Positions 44,624 to 54,892 of a stretch of DNA of 64,000 bases are shown piece after piece. Source of the stretch: Prasinococcaceae sp. CCMP 1430 (Eukaryota; Prasinodermophyta; Palmophyllophyceae; Prasinococcales; Prasinococcaceae); NCBI GenBank assembly GCA_013416795.1, contig RQSC01000523.1, forward strand, positions 14,056 to 78,055, written 5' to 3'. The notes beneath the pieces are model-generated. The model saw nothing but the letters and a program-made list of their open reading frames with translations. It ran no database searches and was not told where the DNA came from. Within the stretch, counting starts at the first letter, position 1. Each line of letters opens with the position of its first letter. The translations under genes and the position numbers were made by a program.

Positions 44624-44918
44624 TCAGAAGGGGTGGACGTGCAGGCAGACCGACTCGAAGGGCCGCGAGTGGATGTCGTGGGCGGCGGCGGCGGCGGCGG
44701 CGCGCTGCCGGCGGCGCTCGGGGTCGGGCGACTCGGCGACGGCCTCGCGGAAGCGCGCGGCGTCGAACTCGGGGCGCGCGCGCTCGTCGGCGAGGCGCGC
44801 GCGGATGTCGTCGCTGTCCTCGCGGAAGTGCTGCAGGCGGTCCTTGGCCGCCGCCGAGATGAGCGCCGCGGACAGCGGCGCCGCCGCCGACGGCGGCATG
44901 TGCAGCCCGGACATGCGA
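44624..44918 (-). CDS. 3' end of an unknown gene, cut by assembly gap
   Basis: A minus-strand frame enters from the gap and ends at 44624. It encodes ALISAAAKDRLQHFREDSDD, IRARLADERARPEFDAARF and HDIHSRPFESVCLHVHPF. The mixed charge pattern and GC-rich third positions look like real coding sequence, but I do not recognise the family. The helix-rich Arg/Glu composition is compatible with a coiled coil. Confidence 0.4.
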
Positions 44919-45634
44919 NNNNNNNNNNNNNNNNNNNNNNNNNNNNNNNNNNNNNNNNNNNNNNNNNNNNNNNNNNNNNNNNNNNNNNNNNNNNNNNNNN
45001 NNNNNNNNNNNNNNNNNNNNNNNNNNNNNNNNNNNNNNNNNNNNNNNNNNNNNNNNNNNNNNNNNNNNNNNNNNNNNNNNNNNNNNNNNNNNNNNNNNNN
45101 NNNNNNNNNNNNNNNNNNNNNNNNNNNNNNNNNNNNNNNNNNNNNNNNNNNNNNNNNNNNNNNNNNNNNNNNNNNNNNNNNNNNNNNNNNNNNNNNNNNN
45201 NNNNNNNNNNNNNNNNNNNNNNNNNNNNNNNNNNNNNNNNNNNNNNNNNNNNNNNNNNNNNNNNNNNNNNNNNNNNNNNNNNNNNNNNNNNNNNNNNNNN
45301 NNNNNNNNNNNNNNNNNNNNNNNNNNNNNNNNNNNNNNNNNNNNNNNNNNNNNNNNNNNNNNNNNNNNNNNNNNNNNNNNNNNNNNNNNNNNNNNNNNNN
45401 NNNNNNNNNNNNNNNNNNNNNNNNNNNNNNNNNNNNNNNNNNNNNNNNNNNNNNNNNNNNNNNNNNNNNNNNNNNNNNNNNNNNNNNNNNNNNNNNNNNN
45501 NNNNNNNNNNNNNNNNNNNNNNNNNNNNNNNNNNNNNNNNNNNNNNNNNNNNNNNNNNNNNNNNNNNNNNNNNNNNNNNNNNNNNNNNNNNNNNNNNNNN
45601 NNNNNNNNNNNNNNNNNNNNNNNNNNNNNNNNNN
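44919..45634. other. Assembly gap of 716 N
   Basis: A run of N. Nothing can be said of its content; frames translated through it are artefacts. Confidence 0.99.
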
Positions 45635-45868
45635 TGCGGAGCGCCGCGGCGCCGCGGCGCGCGCGCGCGCGATCCGCGCCGGGCCGCCGAATCTCCATCC
45701 GGACGACCCGCGCGTCGGATACGAATCGACGGAATGCCACGAAGCGTCGTCGCGATGGTATCAGCGGTGTGGCGCAGGTGTTTCGGTATGAGCACAGTGG
45801 GATTGTGTGTTACATGTACAGTGGTCTCGGCGCAGGCACCGTGGTGGTGGCGACGCGGCGGGGGGAAC

Positions 45869-47756
45869 TTACTGCCGGCGCCGCCCCGAGCCGCCGCCGC
45901 CGCCGCTCGCGGCGCCGTCGTCGTCGCCGGCCGCCCGTCGGTCCTCCGCGGGGAGTGCGAGCGGACCCTCCGCGCTCCCCCAGTAGCGGTAGCTCAGCGA
46001 CACGGCGCGGCCGAGCTGCAGCACGCCGATGGCCTGCCACACGCCGAGCAGCGAGTCGCCCAGCAGGCTCAGCGCCGCGCCGCCCGCCGCGGTGGCGCCG
46101 CCCATAGCCAGCGCGACGTATCCGAAATCCTTGGCGCCTTGGAGGATGCCGTCGCCCTGCGAGCGCGCGACGCGCGCGATGGAGAGGGAGAGAAGGGGGG
46201 GAGGGGGGGGGGAAGAGAGAGGGAGAGAGAGAGAGCAGGCCGCACGCACGCGCGCGCGCGTGGGTCAGAGATGCGCGCGGAGACACATCGGCGCGCGCAC
46301 GCGCTCCTCAGGCGCGTCCTGAACTCACCACGAAGACCGCAGCGTTGAGCGGCTGCAGCGCAGCCACGAGCCTGAGCGGCTGCGCCACCGCGTCCGCCAC
46401 GTCCGCGTCGTTGGTGAATATGCCCGGCAGCGCCGCTCCCCCAACGTACAGCAGCCCCCCGAGCCCCGCCCCGAATGTGAGGCTGTACCTGAGGATGAGG
46501 TCCGAGACGCGGCGAGCGCCTGCCACGTTGCCGCGGCCGAGCTCGTTGGCGACGAGTCCCTGCGCCGCCACTGCGAGCGCATCCAGACAGAACAGCGAAG
46601 TGTACCACACCTGGAGCACCACCTGGTGCGCGGCGGCGCTGCTCTCGGCGTCGAGCGACGCCGCAGAGGCGGTCGCCTCGAACAGCAGCGCCTGCAGCGA
46701 CAGGGTGCGCAGCAGTTGGCCGCCACCGCCGGCCAGCACCTCACTCAGCCCCGTGGCGGAGCCCTCGCCGCCGCCCCCGTCGCCTTCGGCGTTTCCTTCG
46801 CCGCCACCGCCGCGCGCGAACTCCAGCGCGCCGCCGAAGCGCAGCGTGCGCCCCACGTCGAGCAGCTCCCTCCGCGCGAGCAGCGTGATGAACCACCCCG
46901 CCGCGAGATACTCAGCCGCGGCGGTCGCCGCCCCGGCGCCAGCGAGGCCGAAGGGCTGCACGCCGAGCTGTGGCAGGCCGAAGATGAGGAGCGGGTCGAG
47001 CACGAAATTCAGCGCGTTGGCTGCGACCGCAACGCGCAGCGGCGTCTGCGTGTCGAGCGCGCCGCGGAAGGCGCCAACGCCGACCGCCCCAGTGAGCGCG
47101 GCGGGCAGCGCGAGCGCGCGCACTCGCAGGTACTCTGCGGCGCCCTCGGCGAGCTCGGATCCCTGCGTCGCACCCGCGAGCTGCAGCACGTCGTCAGTGA
47201 AGAGCTCGATGCCAACCGTGGCGAGCACGCCGACGCCGAGCGCGAGGGCCATCGCGTCCGAGACGGTGGCGCGCGCGCGCGCGACGTCCCCTGCGGCGAT
47301 GTCCGTCGTGACGATGGGCGCCACCACCACGCTCAGCGTCACGTTGAATACCTTGAAGCACAGGGCGAACACCGCCGAAGCGACCGCCAGCGCGCCGAGC
47401 TCGTCCGTCCCCGCGCGGCCCACGTAAGCGCTGTCCGCGACGGTGAGCAACGGGTCGATCGCCAGCGCGAAGAGCGCGGGGAGCGCCAGTTCGAACACCT
47501 TGGACGCCAATACGCCGTCGTCTTCGGCGGCCAGCTCCTCGGCCGCGTACACTTCCTCGCTGCGCTGCCGCAGGCCGTCCGCGCCGGCGGCGCCGCCAGC
47601 GCCGCTAGCCTCGGCGTCAGCATCGCCAGCTCGCACGCTCTCCTTCCCCTCTGTGGCACCCACTACCACACCGCCGCGGGGAACGCTGCCAATGCCTTCC
47701 CGTCGCAACTGCCGCCTGCCGCCGCCGCTTCCGACGGCTCCCGCGCGCGCCCGCAT
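45869..47756 (-). CDS. MATE-family multidrug/organic-anion efflux transporter
   Basis: Exon 1 is 47756-46329 and exon 2 is 46156-45869, phase 0 (donor GTGAGT), 571 residues from ATG 47756. About 80 hydrophilic residues precede the first helix (KVFELALPALFALAIDPLLT), followed by DSAYVGRAGTDELGALAVAS, typical of MATE transporters of the plant FRD/EDS5 group. A second half follows a Gly/Glu-rich loop and contains HQVVLQVWYTSLFCLDALAV and GLVANELGRGN. About twelve membrane segments are expected. The final exon carries GDGILQGAKDFGYVALAM, the conserved last element. The long N-terminus may be a plastid-targeting leader. Substrate (citrate, salicylate-type anions or toxins) is not determinable. The 172-base intron has a GA/G-rich tract. 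Confidence 0.85.
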
Positions 47757-47892
47757 GGCGCCCGCCTGCGCGAGCTCTCTCTCTTTCCCCCCTATCCGCC
47801 TCTCCCGCCGCCGCGCCCGAGGCACCTTTCCACCCGCCGCGCGCGGCGGCGCGCGGCTGCGAGCAGGCACGCCGCCCGAGCGCGAGCCCGGG

Positions 47893-47931
<39 letters not shown>

Positions 47932-48260
47932 TCCCACCCCTCCCACCCACCCACGCCGTGCACCGCGTGCGCCGCTGTGGCACCAACACCCACGCAGCGC
48001 ACTCGGGGAGTCGTCAGCCCGGCCAGCGGCGCGCCGGCGCACCGCGTGTGCCCCCGGGATCGCCAACGAGAGACAGGGATCAAGGCACACCACCGGCGAC
48101 TTGGCAGGGAATGACCCCCATACACCCCGAGCAAATCCCGGTCTGCGTGAGCAGCTATTTGCGACGCAAACCCTCGCGGCTCTCCTCATCCTGCGCCTGT
48201 GCATTTTTTTTTTTTTTGCTCTCTGGGTTGGGCTGTGACGAAGTTCGGCTGCGACTCCGA
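47757..48260. other. Divergent intergenic region, MATE and FtsH-like genes
   Basis: About 500 bases with a CT microsatellite (about 47896-47929) and a T14 run (48204-48217); a second T run follows at 48270. It presumably carries both promoters. Confidence 0.55.
47896..47929 (+). repeat. (CT)n microsatellite
   Basis: About 17 CT repeats lie roughly 140 bases upstream of the MATE start (GA on its coding strand). Confidence 0.9.
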
Positions 48261-50673
48261 ATGCACGCCTTTTTTTTTTTTTTTGCGCCGCGGGGTTTTG
48301 GGCGGCGGCCCTCCGCAGGTTGGCGGCAGCTGCGCGGCACAGCGCGCGGCGGCGGCAGCCGCGGCTGCGCAGGAGGAGGGGAGGCTCGCCTCGTGGGTGG
48401 CGGGCGGGGGTTTCTCGGCGCCAGAGGCCGGATCGGATCCCGAGAGAGCGCCGGCGGTCACACGCGCAAAAAGCTGCGAACGCGCGGCGAGGCCGCCGCA
48501 CAGCCGCGCGACTGCGCGGCGCGCGGTGGCGCGCGCAGCCGCTGGTGCCGAGGGCAAGACAACCGTGACCGAGGAGGTGTCGTACACGGACATGATCAAG
48601 GCGCTCGACAAGGGGCAGGTCGCGCGCGCGCGCTTCGCCAACGACCTCTCCGGGCGGGTGCTGCTCATCTACAAGAGCGGCGTGTGCAAGGTCGCGCAGG
48701 TCCCGCTGGACCACACCAAAACCATTCAGCGCATGAGCCGCGGCGGGGCAGAGGTGTCCTACCTCGCGCCGCCGTCGGCCTCGGGGCTCAACCAGGCCGT
48801 GGTCAGCGCCATGTCAAACGTTGGCCCCGTCGTGCTCCTCTTCGGCGTGTGGTGGCTCGTCCACACCTACGTGCAGCAGAAGGGCGACGCGGAGGACAGG
48901 AAGAAGATCCGCGCCAAGGAGATCGAGGAGAAGAAGAAGCTGGTCGACGCGGCGCGCGAGGACGCGCTGCGCCGCACGAAGGAGGCCGCCAAGGCCGCCG
49001 CTGAGAAATCCGCCAAGGAGGAGGCCGAGAGCGCCGCCAAGCGCACGGGCGCGAAGACGACGGCGCCCGCGGCGGGCGGCCGCAAGAAGAAGGGCGAGGA
49101 GGACGACGAGCCTGAAGACGACCCCGAGCAGGCGGCCGCCAAGGAGTTCCTGTCGTCCTCGGCGCGCGTGGTGCAGGCCTCCAAGTACCAGCAGTACGGG
49201 AAAGCGACGACGTTCGACGACGTGGCTGGTATCGGTGACGCCAAGGTGGAGCTCGAGGAGCTGGTGACGTTCTTCACCAACCCGGAGAGGTTCACTGACA
49301 GCGGGTGTGTGGTGCCGCGCGGCGTGCTGCTGTGCGGCCCGCCAGGCACGGGGAAGACCCTCGCGGCGAAGGCCGTCGCTGGCGAGGCGGGCGTGACGTT
49401 CTTCTACGCAAACGCCTCGGAGTTCGTGGAAATGTTCGTGGGAGTGGGCGCGGCGCGTGTGCGCGACCTCTTCGCGCAGGCGCGCGCGGCGGCGCCCTCA
49501 ATAATCTTCATCGACGAGCTAGACGCCGTGGGCAAGCAGCGCGGCACAGGGGGTGGTTCGGGCAACGACGAGCGCGACGCGACCGTCAACCAGCTCCTCA
49601 CAGAGCTGGACGGCTTCGAGGGGGCGATCACCGATGCCAACGCTGTCAAGAACCGCGTGGTAATCATGGCCGCCACCAACCGGCCCGACATCCTCGACAG
49701 CGCGCTCATGCGCGCGGGGCGATTCGACCGCAAGGTCTTCATGGGGCTGCCGAGCTTCGAGGGGCGCCGACAGATTCTCGGCGTGCACGCGGGGGGCAAG
49801 CCCCTCGGCAAGGACGTCCTCGACGACATCGCCAGCCCGAACTCAAGCCTCGCGGCCAAGACTCCGGGCTTCTCAGGCGCGGATATCGCCAACCTGCTCA
49901 ACATGGCTGTGCTGAGCGCGACGCGAGAGGGCAAGGAGGCGGCCACCATGCGTGACTGCGGCGAGGCGATCGACTTGGTGCAGCTGGGCAAGCGCGTGAA
50001 GCGCGAACAGCCGCTCGAGGTGCGCCGGCGACTCGCAGCGGCGGAGGGCGCGCGCGCGGTGGTGGCGATGGCCTCGCCGCTCCTGGGGCGGGTCGAGCTG
50101 GTCTCGATCGTCCCGCGCGAGGGCAAGCGCCTGGGCACCACGCGGCTCTTCGTCGACGAGGCCGTGGTCCGCACGGGTATGTGGACGCACGCCGCGCAGA
50201 AGCAGATGCTCAGCTACGAGCTCGCGGGCCGCGCGGGCGAAGAGGCCGTGTTCGGCGACGGGCAGGCTAGCTCGGCTACGCGCGAGGGCGTGGAGCGAGC
50301 GCGCGGCCTCTCGCAGCGCATGGTTCTCACCGGCATGCGCGCGGAGCCGCTCGCCGGCAGGCGCGGTGCGCTCGGCTGGACATTGGATGACAGCTACGGC
50401 GCGGGCGAGTCGGTGCAAATCGACTACCTGCCGGGCTCCAGCTCCAAGCGCGAGGCCGACATCGCCATGCACGAGCTGCTGTCGGACGCGTACGAGGAGA
50501 GCGCGCGGCTGCTGGAGGACAACAGGCCGTTGCTGGATGCTGTGGTCGACGAGTTGGTCACTGACGGGCAGCTGTACGCAGACAGGCTCGAGGAGCTCGC
50601 CGCGCAGCATGGCCTGGACGTGGCCAAGCTCCCTGCCGCGAGCACCGGCCTGGCCGGCATCGGCCAGCAGTAA
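48261..50673 (+). CDS. FtsH-like AAA protein without the zinc protease motif (FtsHi-type)
   Basis: The body frame is open from 48199 (GTG) but its first ATG is inside the conserved part. The ATG at 48261 would join this frame if the following T15 run were one base shorter, so the start is uncertain. A transit-like Ala/Arg leader precedes the FtsH N-terminal domain (YTDMIKALDKGQVARARF), a membrane helix (VGPVVLLFGVWWLVHTYV) and a charged linker. The AAA module is intact: Walker A GPPGTGKT, pore loop EFVEMFVGVGAARVRDLF, Walker B IIFIDELDAVG and SRH ATNRPDILDSALMRAGRFDR. The M41 protease site is lost: where FtsH has HEAGH the sequence is AEGAR (50041-50055). Such FtsHi proteins act in plastid protein import or membrane assembly rather than proteolysis. 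Confidence 0.85.
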
Positions 50674-51333
50674 AAGATCAGACGCATGTGAAAGACCTAC
50701 TGTGGCTAGGCCAGTCCTGTCTGCGCTCACGCGCTGGATGAGCGCGCGCGCGGGCACACACTTTCATGGGAAAATGGCATCACATTTCGCTCTGCAATCT
50801 GTTTGTTTTTCGAATGCTTTCCTGTTTCATTTTGTCGCTTCAGCTGTGATTCTGATCAAACCCCACTCGCTCGGCGCCGTTCCCCCACATGGCCCTTTTT
50901 GACTGACGGATGCCTCCGTTCCCCCGCGCGCGCCCCCCCCCCGCCAGCGCGCGCCGCGGCCCGCGCGACCGCCGCAACCAGCCTGGCGCGGCCCGCCCGC
51001 GGCCCAGGCGCCGGGCGCGCGGGGCCATGGCATGCATGCCGGGCGCGCGGGGCCATGGCATGCATGCCGCAGGGGACGGAGCGAGCGGATGCGCCTTCCG
51101 GTTGGAGATGGTTGCGCCGCCGTCATGGTCGTGACGAGGTTGTTATTGTTACCTCCCGCGGCCCAATAATCATCGGAGGTTCAAATCGCTGGGCCGTTCG
51201 GGGAACGGGGCGCGGGCGAGGATCGTCGGCAGGCGGCGCGGCGCGGTGCGCGCGCGCGCTTCGCGGAGGGCCGCGGCGAAATAGCAGCGCAGGCGGCGCG
51301 TGTCCAGCGCGTGCAGCGCCACCTCTACGCGCG
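50674..51333. other. Intergenic region with two-copy palindromic repeat
   Basis: About 660 bases between the FtsH-like gene and the surface-protein gene. A relatively AT-rich patch (50760-50880) follows the FtsH stop. A two-copy 28-base repeat is described separately. No gene is seen. Confidence 0.5.
51013..51068. repeat. Two tandem 28-base repeats each ending in a 12-base palindrome
   Basis: The unit occurs at 51013-51040 and 51041-51068 without mismatch. Each unit ends with the perfect palindrome GGCATGCATGCC, 266-294 bases before the surface-protein ATG. It is compatible with a dimeric binding site or with simple duplication. Confidence 0.85.
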
Positions 51334-54300
51334 ATGGCGGCACGGCGCCGCTCGGGCGCGGCGCTGGCGCTCGTGGCCGCTGCCGGCGCGGCCGCCGGCG
51401 CGGCGGCGTCGAGCGAGAGCGAACGCTTCTTGGAGCTATTCTCGATCGAGGGCTACGGCTATGGCTATGGTCACTACGGCGGCTATGGCTACGGCTACGG
51501 CTACGGCTACGGCGGAGGCTACGGCGAACCCCCGGGAAGAGGGGAACCGCCCGAACCGACGCCCCCCCCCGCTGGGGACGAACCGACGACCCCTCCCACA
51601 GGGGGGCCGCTCGACCCGGGCGGGAGTGCTGTGTGTCCCTTCAGGTGCGCGTCCTACCATGCGGGTGCGAGCGCCAGCGATCCGCGCGTGTGCCAGTACT
51701 CGCGCTCGGGCGTCGGTGACATCGACCAAACCACCGACGCGGGCGTCGCGTGCTTCCCCGAGTTTGGGTGCGCCGCCGACTGGAACGTGTGCTATCCGGA
51801 TCGCGACGTCGCTGAGGCGCCCACGCCGGACCCCGACGATGCGTGCGACGAGCTCGACACGCTCGAGCTCGGCGGCGGGGGCGGACTCTTCCCGCCCGAC
51901 GGCGGCTACGTACCGCTGGCGAATGGCGGCTGGATGAAGAGCACGGGCGACATCGGGTGCGGCTGGGGCTCCACGTACGGTGGTGTCTCTCCTACTGAAG
52001 ACTTCTCCCTCGAAGACTACGGTCGCGTGGAAAGGGTCCTCGAGGGTGACCAACTCGCCAACCCCGACAAGGCGTGCTGCCTGATCGCCAACGAGTACAA
52101 CTCGGCGTCGCGCGAGGACGGGGGAAAGGCGATTCGCTTCGGCGTGAGGAACGGCGTGTGCAGAATTGATCGCGAGAAGATGATGCGCGGCAACCTTGAC
52201 ACGAGCTCCGGCCGCGCGCTCGCGTACACCCAGGCCTGCGGCGACGAGAGTGACACGTACTACTGGCGCCACGCCGCTGGCTCTGCCGACGCGTCCAACC
52301 TCAACAGCGGCGGGCGCTGCGTGCCCAATGGCGGCTTCCAGCGGGTGGTGGGTGACTCGCCCACGCTACCGCTCGGCCGCATTCCCGAGTCGTCGTCGTG
52401 GGAGCTGCCGAACCACGCATGCGACGGAGACACTGAGAACAACTGCGGCATGGCCTTGAGATTTAACACGATCAACACTGCGGAGGAGTGTTGCGAGATG
52501 TGCCGCTCTGGCGCCTCGACGTGGGTGGGGCCTGCCCCGATCTTCGGCGACGGTGACTGGTCCAACAACCCCTGCCTCGCTTGGCAGATCGTGGACGGCA
52601 AGTGCCGCATCCTGCGTGCCGAGTGGTTCGACAGCAAGTACGGATCGCCCGACCTCGGCCGCCATGCTGAGGGCGACGTTGCGATGACGCCCACCGAGGT
52701 CATCGAGGCGTGCACGACGGAACCTAGCGCCTGTGAGCGAGAGGACGACAGTCACGGCCACTGGGCCGATTGCGCTGCAATGGGGCCGGACACTCCCGTC
52801 GAGGACAACTGCGATTACTACTCCTTCATGTACTTCCGCACTCTGGCGGACGCGCAGGCCGATGCGGGCGCCTCGTCGAGTGACGCCACGTACAGGAAGC
52901 TCGAGGCCATGACTGTGGGAGACGCGGGCGCCTCCGGTGACGAGACGGTCATCTCAGTATCGGCCTACGTGCACCTCTACTCGAGCCGCGAGCGTTCGCT
53001 CGACGGCGATGACGTTCGCCCGCCCGCCGCCGCGGGCGGCGGCAGCGGCATCGGTGACGGCAACTGCGCGCGCGTGGAGGTCTACGCCACGGAGGACGTT
53101 ATCGCCAGCACAAGCTCCGCCAATCAGACAGTGTTCGACGAAGAGACCGCCGCGTCGCCGCTGTGCTCCTCGAACTGCATCGCTGCGGATGGAATGCTCG
53201 AGTTGTCCTGCACCGCCGACGAGGTCTTCGGCGGAGCCGGCTCGGCACGCCGTCGCCGCCTTATGGAGAGCGGCGATGGCTCCAATGTCATCATCTCGTA
53301 CTCGGCCGTCGGCACCGGCTACGACACTGCCGACTTCGGTGTGGACACTGCCTCGCCTCCCGCCGGCACCCCGACCCCGGCGACAGTCTTCACCCCCCCG
53401 CCGCCTGTCGCTCCGGTGTTGCTCGAGGACGCCCCGGTCGCGTCGCCGCCCCCGCCGGCGCGGCCAGTGGAGGAGCCTTCCGGTGGGTATGGCGACGATG
53501 AGGACTCCGGCGGCCCGTACGGCGGTCCGACTCGGGTTCCCGAGCACGCCTTCGACGACGGTCACGCTGCTGACGGCGGTGGCTATGGCGGCTACGGCAA
53601 GCCCGTTGAGGAGGAGGACGTGTGCGTGTGCGGCGTCAATGGCGAGGAGGACGTGAAGTACGGCCTCCTCAAGATCTCTGGGGATCCGTGCGAGTGCGAG
53701 GCGCCCGTGTCCGCGCCGGACGCAAAAGCATCTCCACCGCCCGCCGCGGTGCCCGAGACCGCCAAGACGCCCCTGGCAGTGCCCCCGGCGTCGCCGACGG
53801 ATGAGCCCGCGACGGCCTCCCCGCCGCCGCCCGAGATCGAGGTGCTTAAGGTGATTTCGGCCACCACCTCGCTCATCGTGGACAGCTTTGCAGGCCTCGA
53901 CATCGATGCCATCAAGGCCGACTTGCTCGCTGGGATTTCCGAAGCCGCCGGCGGCGCTGACGTTACTGCGGTGGTCTCCCTGCGTGTCGTTGCTACGTAC
54001 TCCTTCCCCGATGGCTTGGCATGCGCGGATATCGAGGCCGCGTACCATGTCGCCACAGGCGTGCCCTTGGATGATGTGTCGGCAGCCTGCGATGCTGCGG
54101 CGCGTCGCAGGCTCCTGGCGCAAGAGATCGAGATAACGGCGACGTTCGCCGAGTCCGAAGGTGCCGCCGCGGACGACCTCGTTGGCCTTGATCCCATCGC
54201 CGCCATGGCGGCGGAGCTGGGCGTCGACCCTTCGGACATCGCGCAGACGGTCGCGCCCAAGGCATCGATCGTCATCGAATGGACTGCCGCGATCACTGAC

Positions 54301-54609
54301 AGTGCCACTGCAGACATCGACGCGAGCACCCTGGCTGACGCATTGAAGGACGCTGTGGACGAGGTCGCCGATGCGGCCGGCGTGGTGGCTGAGCCGTTCG
54401 TTGTAGTCGAGGGAACGACGCCTGCGGACGACGGCGCGGACGACGGCGCGGACGACGGCGCGGACGACGGCGCGGACGATGACAGTGGCCTCAACGTAGG
54501 CGCCCTCGCCGGCGGTATCATCGGCGGCGTGGTGGTGCTCGGCGCGATAGCGTTCTACGTGTGGAAGTCGTCCAAGCGCGACAGGCACGACGCCTTCGTG
54601 GGCGTTTGA
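51334..54609 (+). CDS. Large Cys-rich type I surface protein with Gly-Tyr repeat
   Basis: The ATG at 51334 opens a clear signal peptide (GAALALVAAAGAAAGAAAS). The protein has 1091 residues in one exon. Just after the signal is a (GY)n block (GYGYGYGHYGGYGYGYGY), like structural wall or adhesive proteins. Then come a Pro-rich segment, a region with many spaced Cys (for example AEECCEMCRSG, VCPFRCASY) and Pro-rich linkers (TPPPPVAPVL). Two modules of the type common in algal extracellular proteins follow, each near an Arg-Arg-Arg-Leu motif (ARRRRLMES, AARRRLLAQEIEI). A tandem DDGA repeat (about 54427-54480) precedes one transmembrane helix (IIGGVVVLGAIAFYVW) and a short basic tail. It is probably a cell-wall or scale-associated plasma-membrane protein. 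No enzyme motif is seen. Confidence 0.75.
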   Translation: MAARRRSGAALALVAAAGAAAGAAASSESERFLELFSIEGYGYGYGHYGGYGYGYGYGYGGGYGEPPGRGEPPEPTPPPAGDEPTTPPTGGPLDPGGSAVCPFRCASYHAGASASDPRVCQYSRSGVGDIDQTTDAGVACFPEFGCAADWNVCYPDRDVAEAPTPDPDDACDELDTLELGGGGGLFPPDGGYVPLANGGWMKSTGDIGCGWGSTYGGVSPTEDFSLEDYGRVERVLEGDQLANPDKACCLIANEYNSASREDGGKAIRFGVRNGVCRIDREKMMRGNLDTSSGRALAYTQACGDESDTYYWRHAAGSADASNLNSGGRCVPNGGFQRVVGDSPTLPLGRIPESSSWELPNHACDGDTENNCGMALRFNTINTAEECCEMCRSGASTWVGPAPIFGDGDWSNNPCLAWQIVDGKCRILRAEWFDSKYGSPDLGRHAEGDVAMTPTEVIEACTTEPSACEREDDSHGHWADCAAMGPDTPVEDNCDYYSFMYFRTLADAQADAGASSSDATYRKLEAMTVGDAGASGDETVISVSAYVHLYSSRERSLDGDDVRPPAAAGGGSGIGDGNCARVEVYATEDVIASTSSANQTVFDEETAASPLCSSNCIAADGMLELSCTADEVFGGAGSARRRRLMESGDGSNVIISYSAVGTGYDTADFGVDTASPPAGTPTPATVFTPPPPVAPVLLEDAPVASPPPPARPVEEPSGGYGDDEDSGGPYGGPTRVPEHAFDDGHAADGGGYGGYGKPVEEEDVCVCGVNGEEDVKYGLLKISGDPCECEAPVSAPDAKASPPPAAVPETAKTPLAVPPASPTDEPATASPPPPEIEVLKVISATTSLIVDSFAGLDIDAIKADLLAGISEAAGGADVTAVVSLRVVATYSFPDGLACADIEAAYHVATGVPLDDVSAACDAAARRRLLAQEIEITATFAESEGAAADDLVGLDPIAAMAAELGVDPSDIAQTVAPKASIVIEWTAAITDSATADIDASTLADALKDAVDEVADAAGVVAEPFVVVEGTTPADDGADDGADDGADDGADDDSGLNVGALAGGIIGGVVVLGAIAFYVWKSSKRDRHDAFVGV
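54427..54480 (+). repeat. 12-base tandem repeat encoding Asp-Asp-Gly-Ala
   Basis: Four copies of GACGACGGCGCG encode (DDGA)4 just outside the membrane anchor of the surface protein. Confidence 0.9.
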
Positions 54610-54892
54610 GCGCACGTGGCCCTTCCCGAATGCGATTCGCGTGGTAGAGCGTCCTCCTACTGGGTCTCGACTAGATAGCAAAAGAGCTCCGGCTCGGGCT
54701 CGAGACAGAGACACAACACGGACAGAGAACGGCGACTTGCCCAGATAGACACAGTAACATGTTACACCCTGCATTGCGCACCTCAGCACGCCTCTTGCCA
54801 CGCACGGACGGCTCCAAGGAAAGGGGCATGGTTGTCAGTGGTGGCATCTGCTTTGGCCTTCAAGCAACTGAACGTGCGCGCGCGCCAGCCAA

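Noticed and set aside
44067-45795. Frames running through the N gap
   Set aside because: They exist only because N carries no stop codon.
46626-49004. Long + strand open frame of about 790 codons opposite the MATE gene
   Set aside because: Arg/Glu/Gln-rich antisense product of GC-rich codons; the minus strand encodes a clear MATE transporter.
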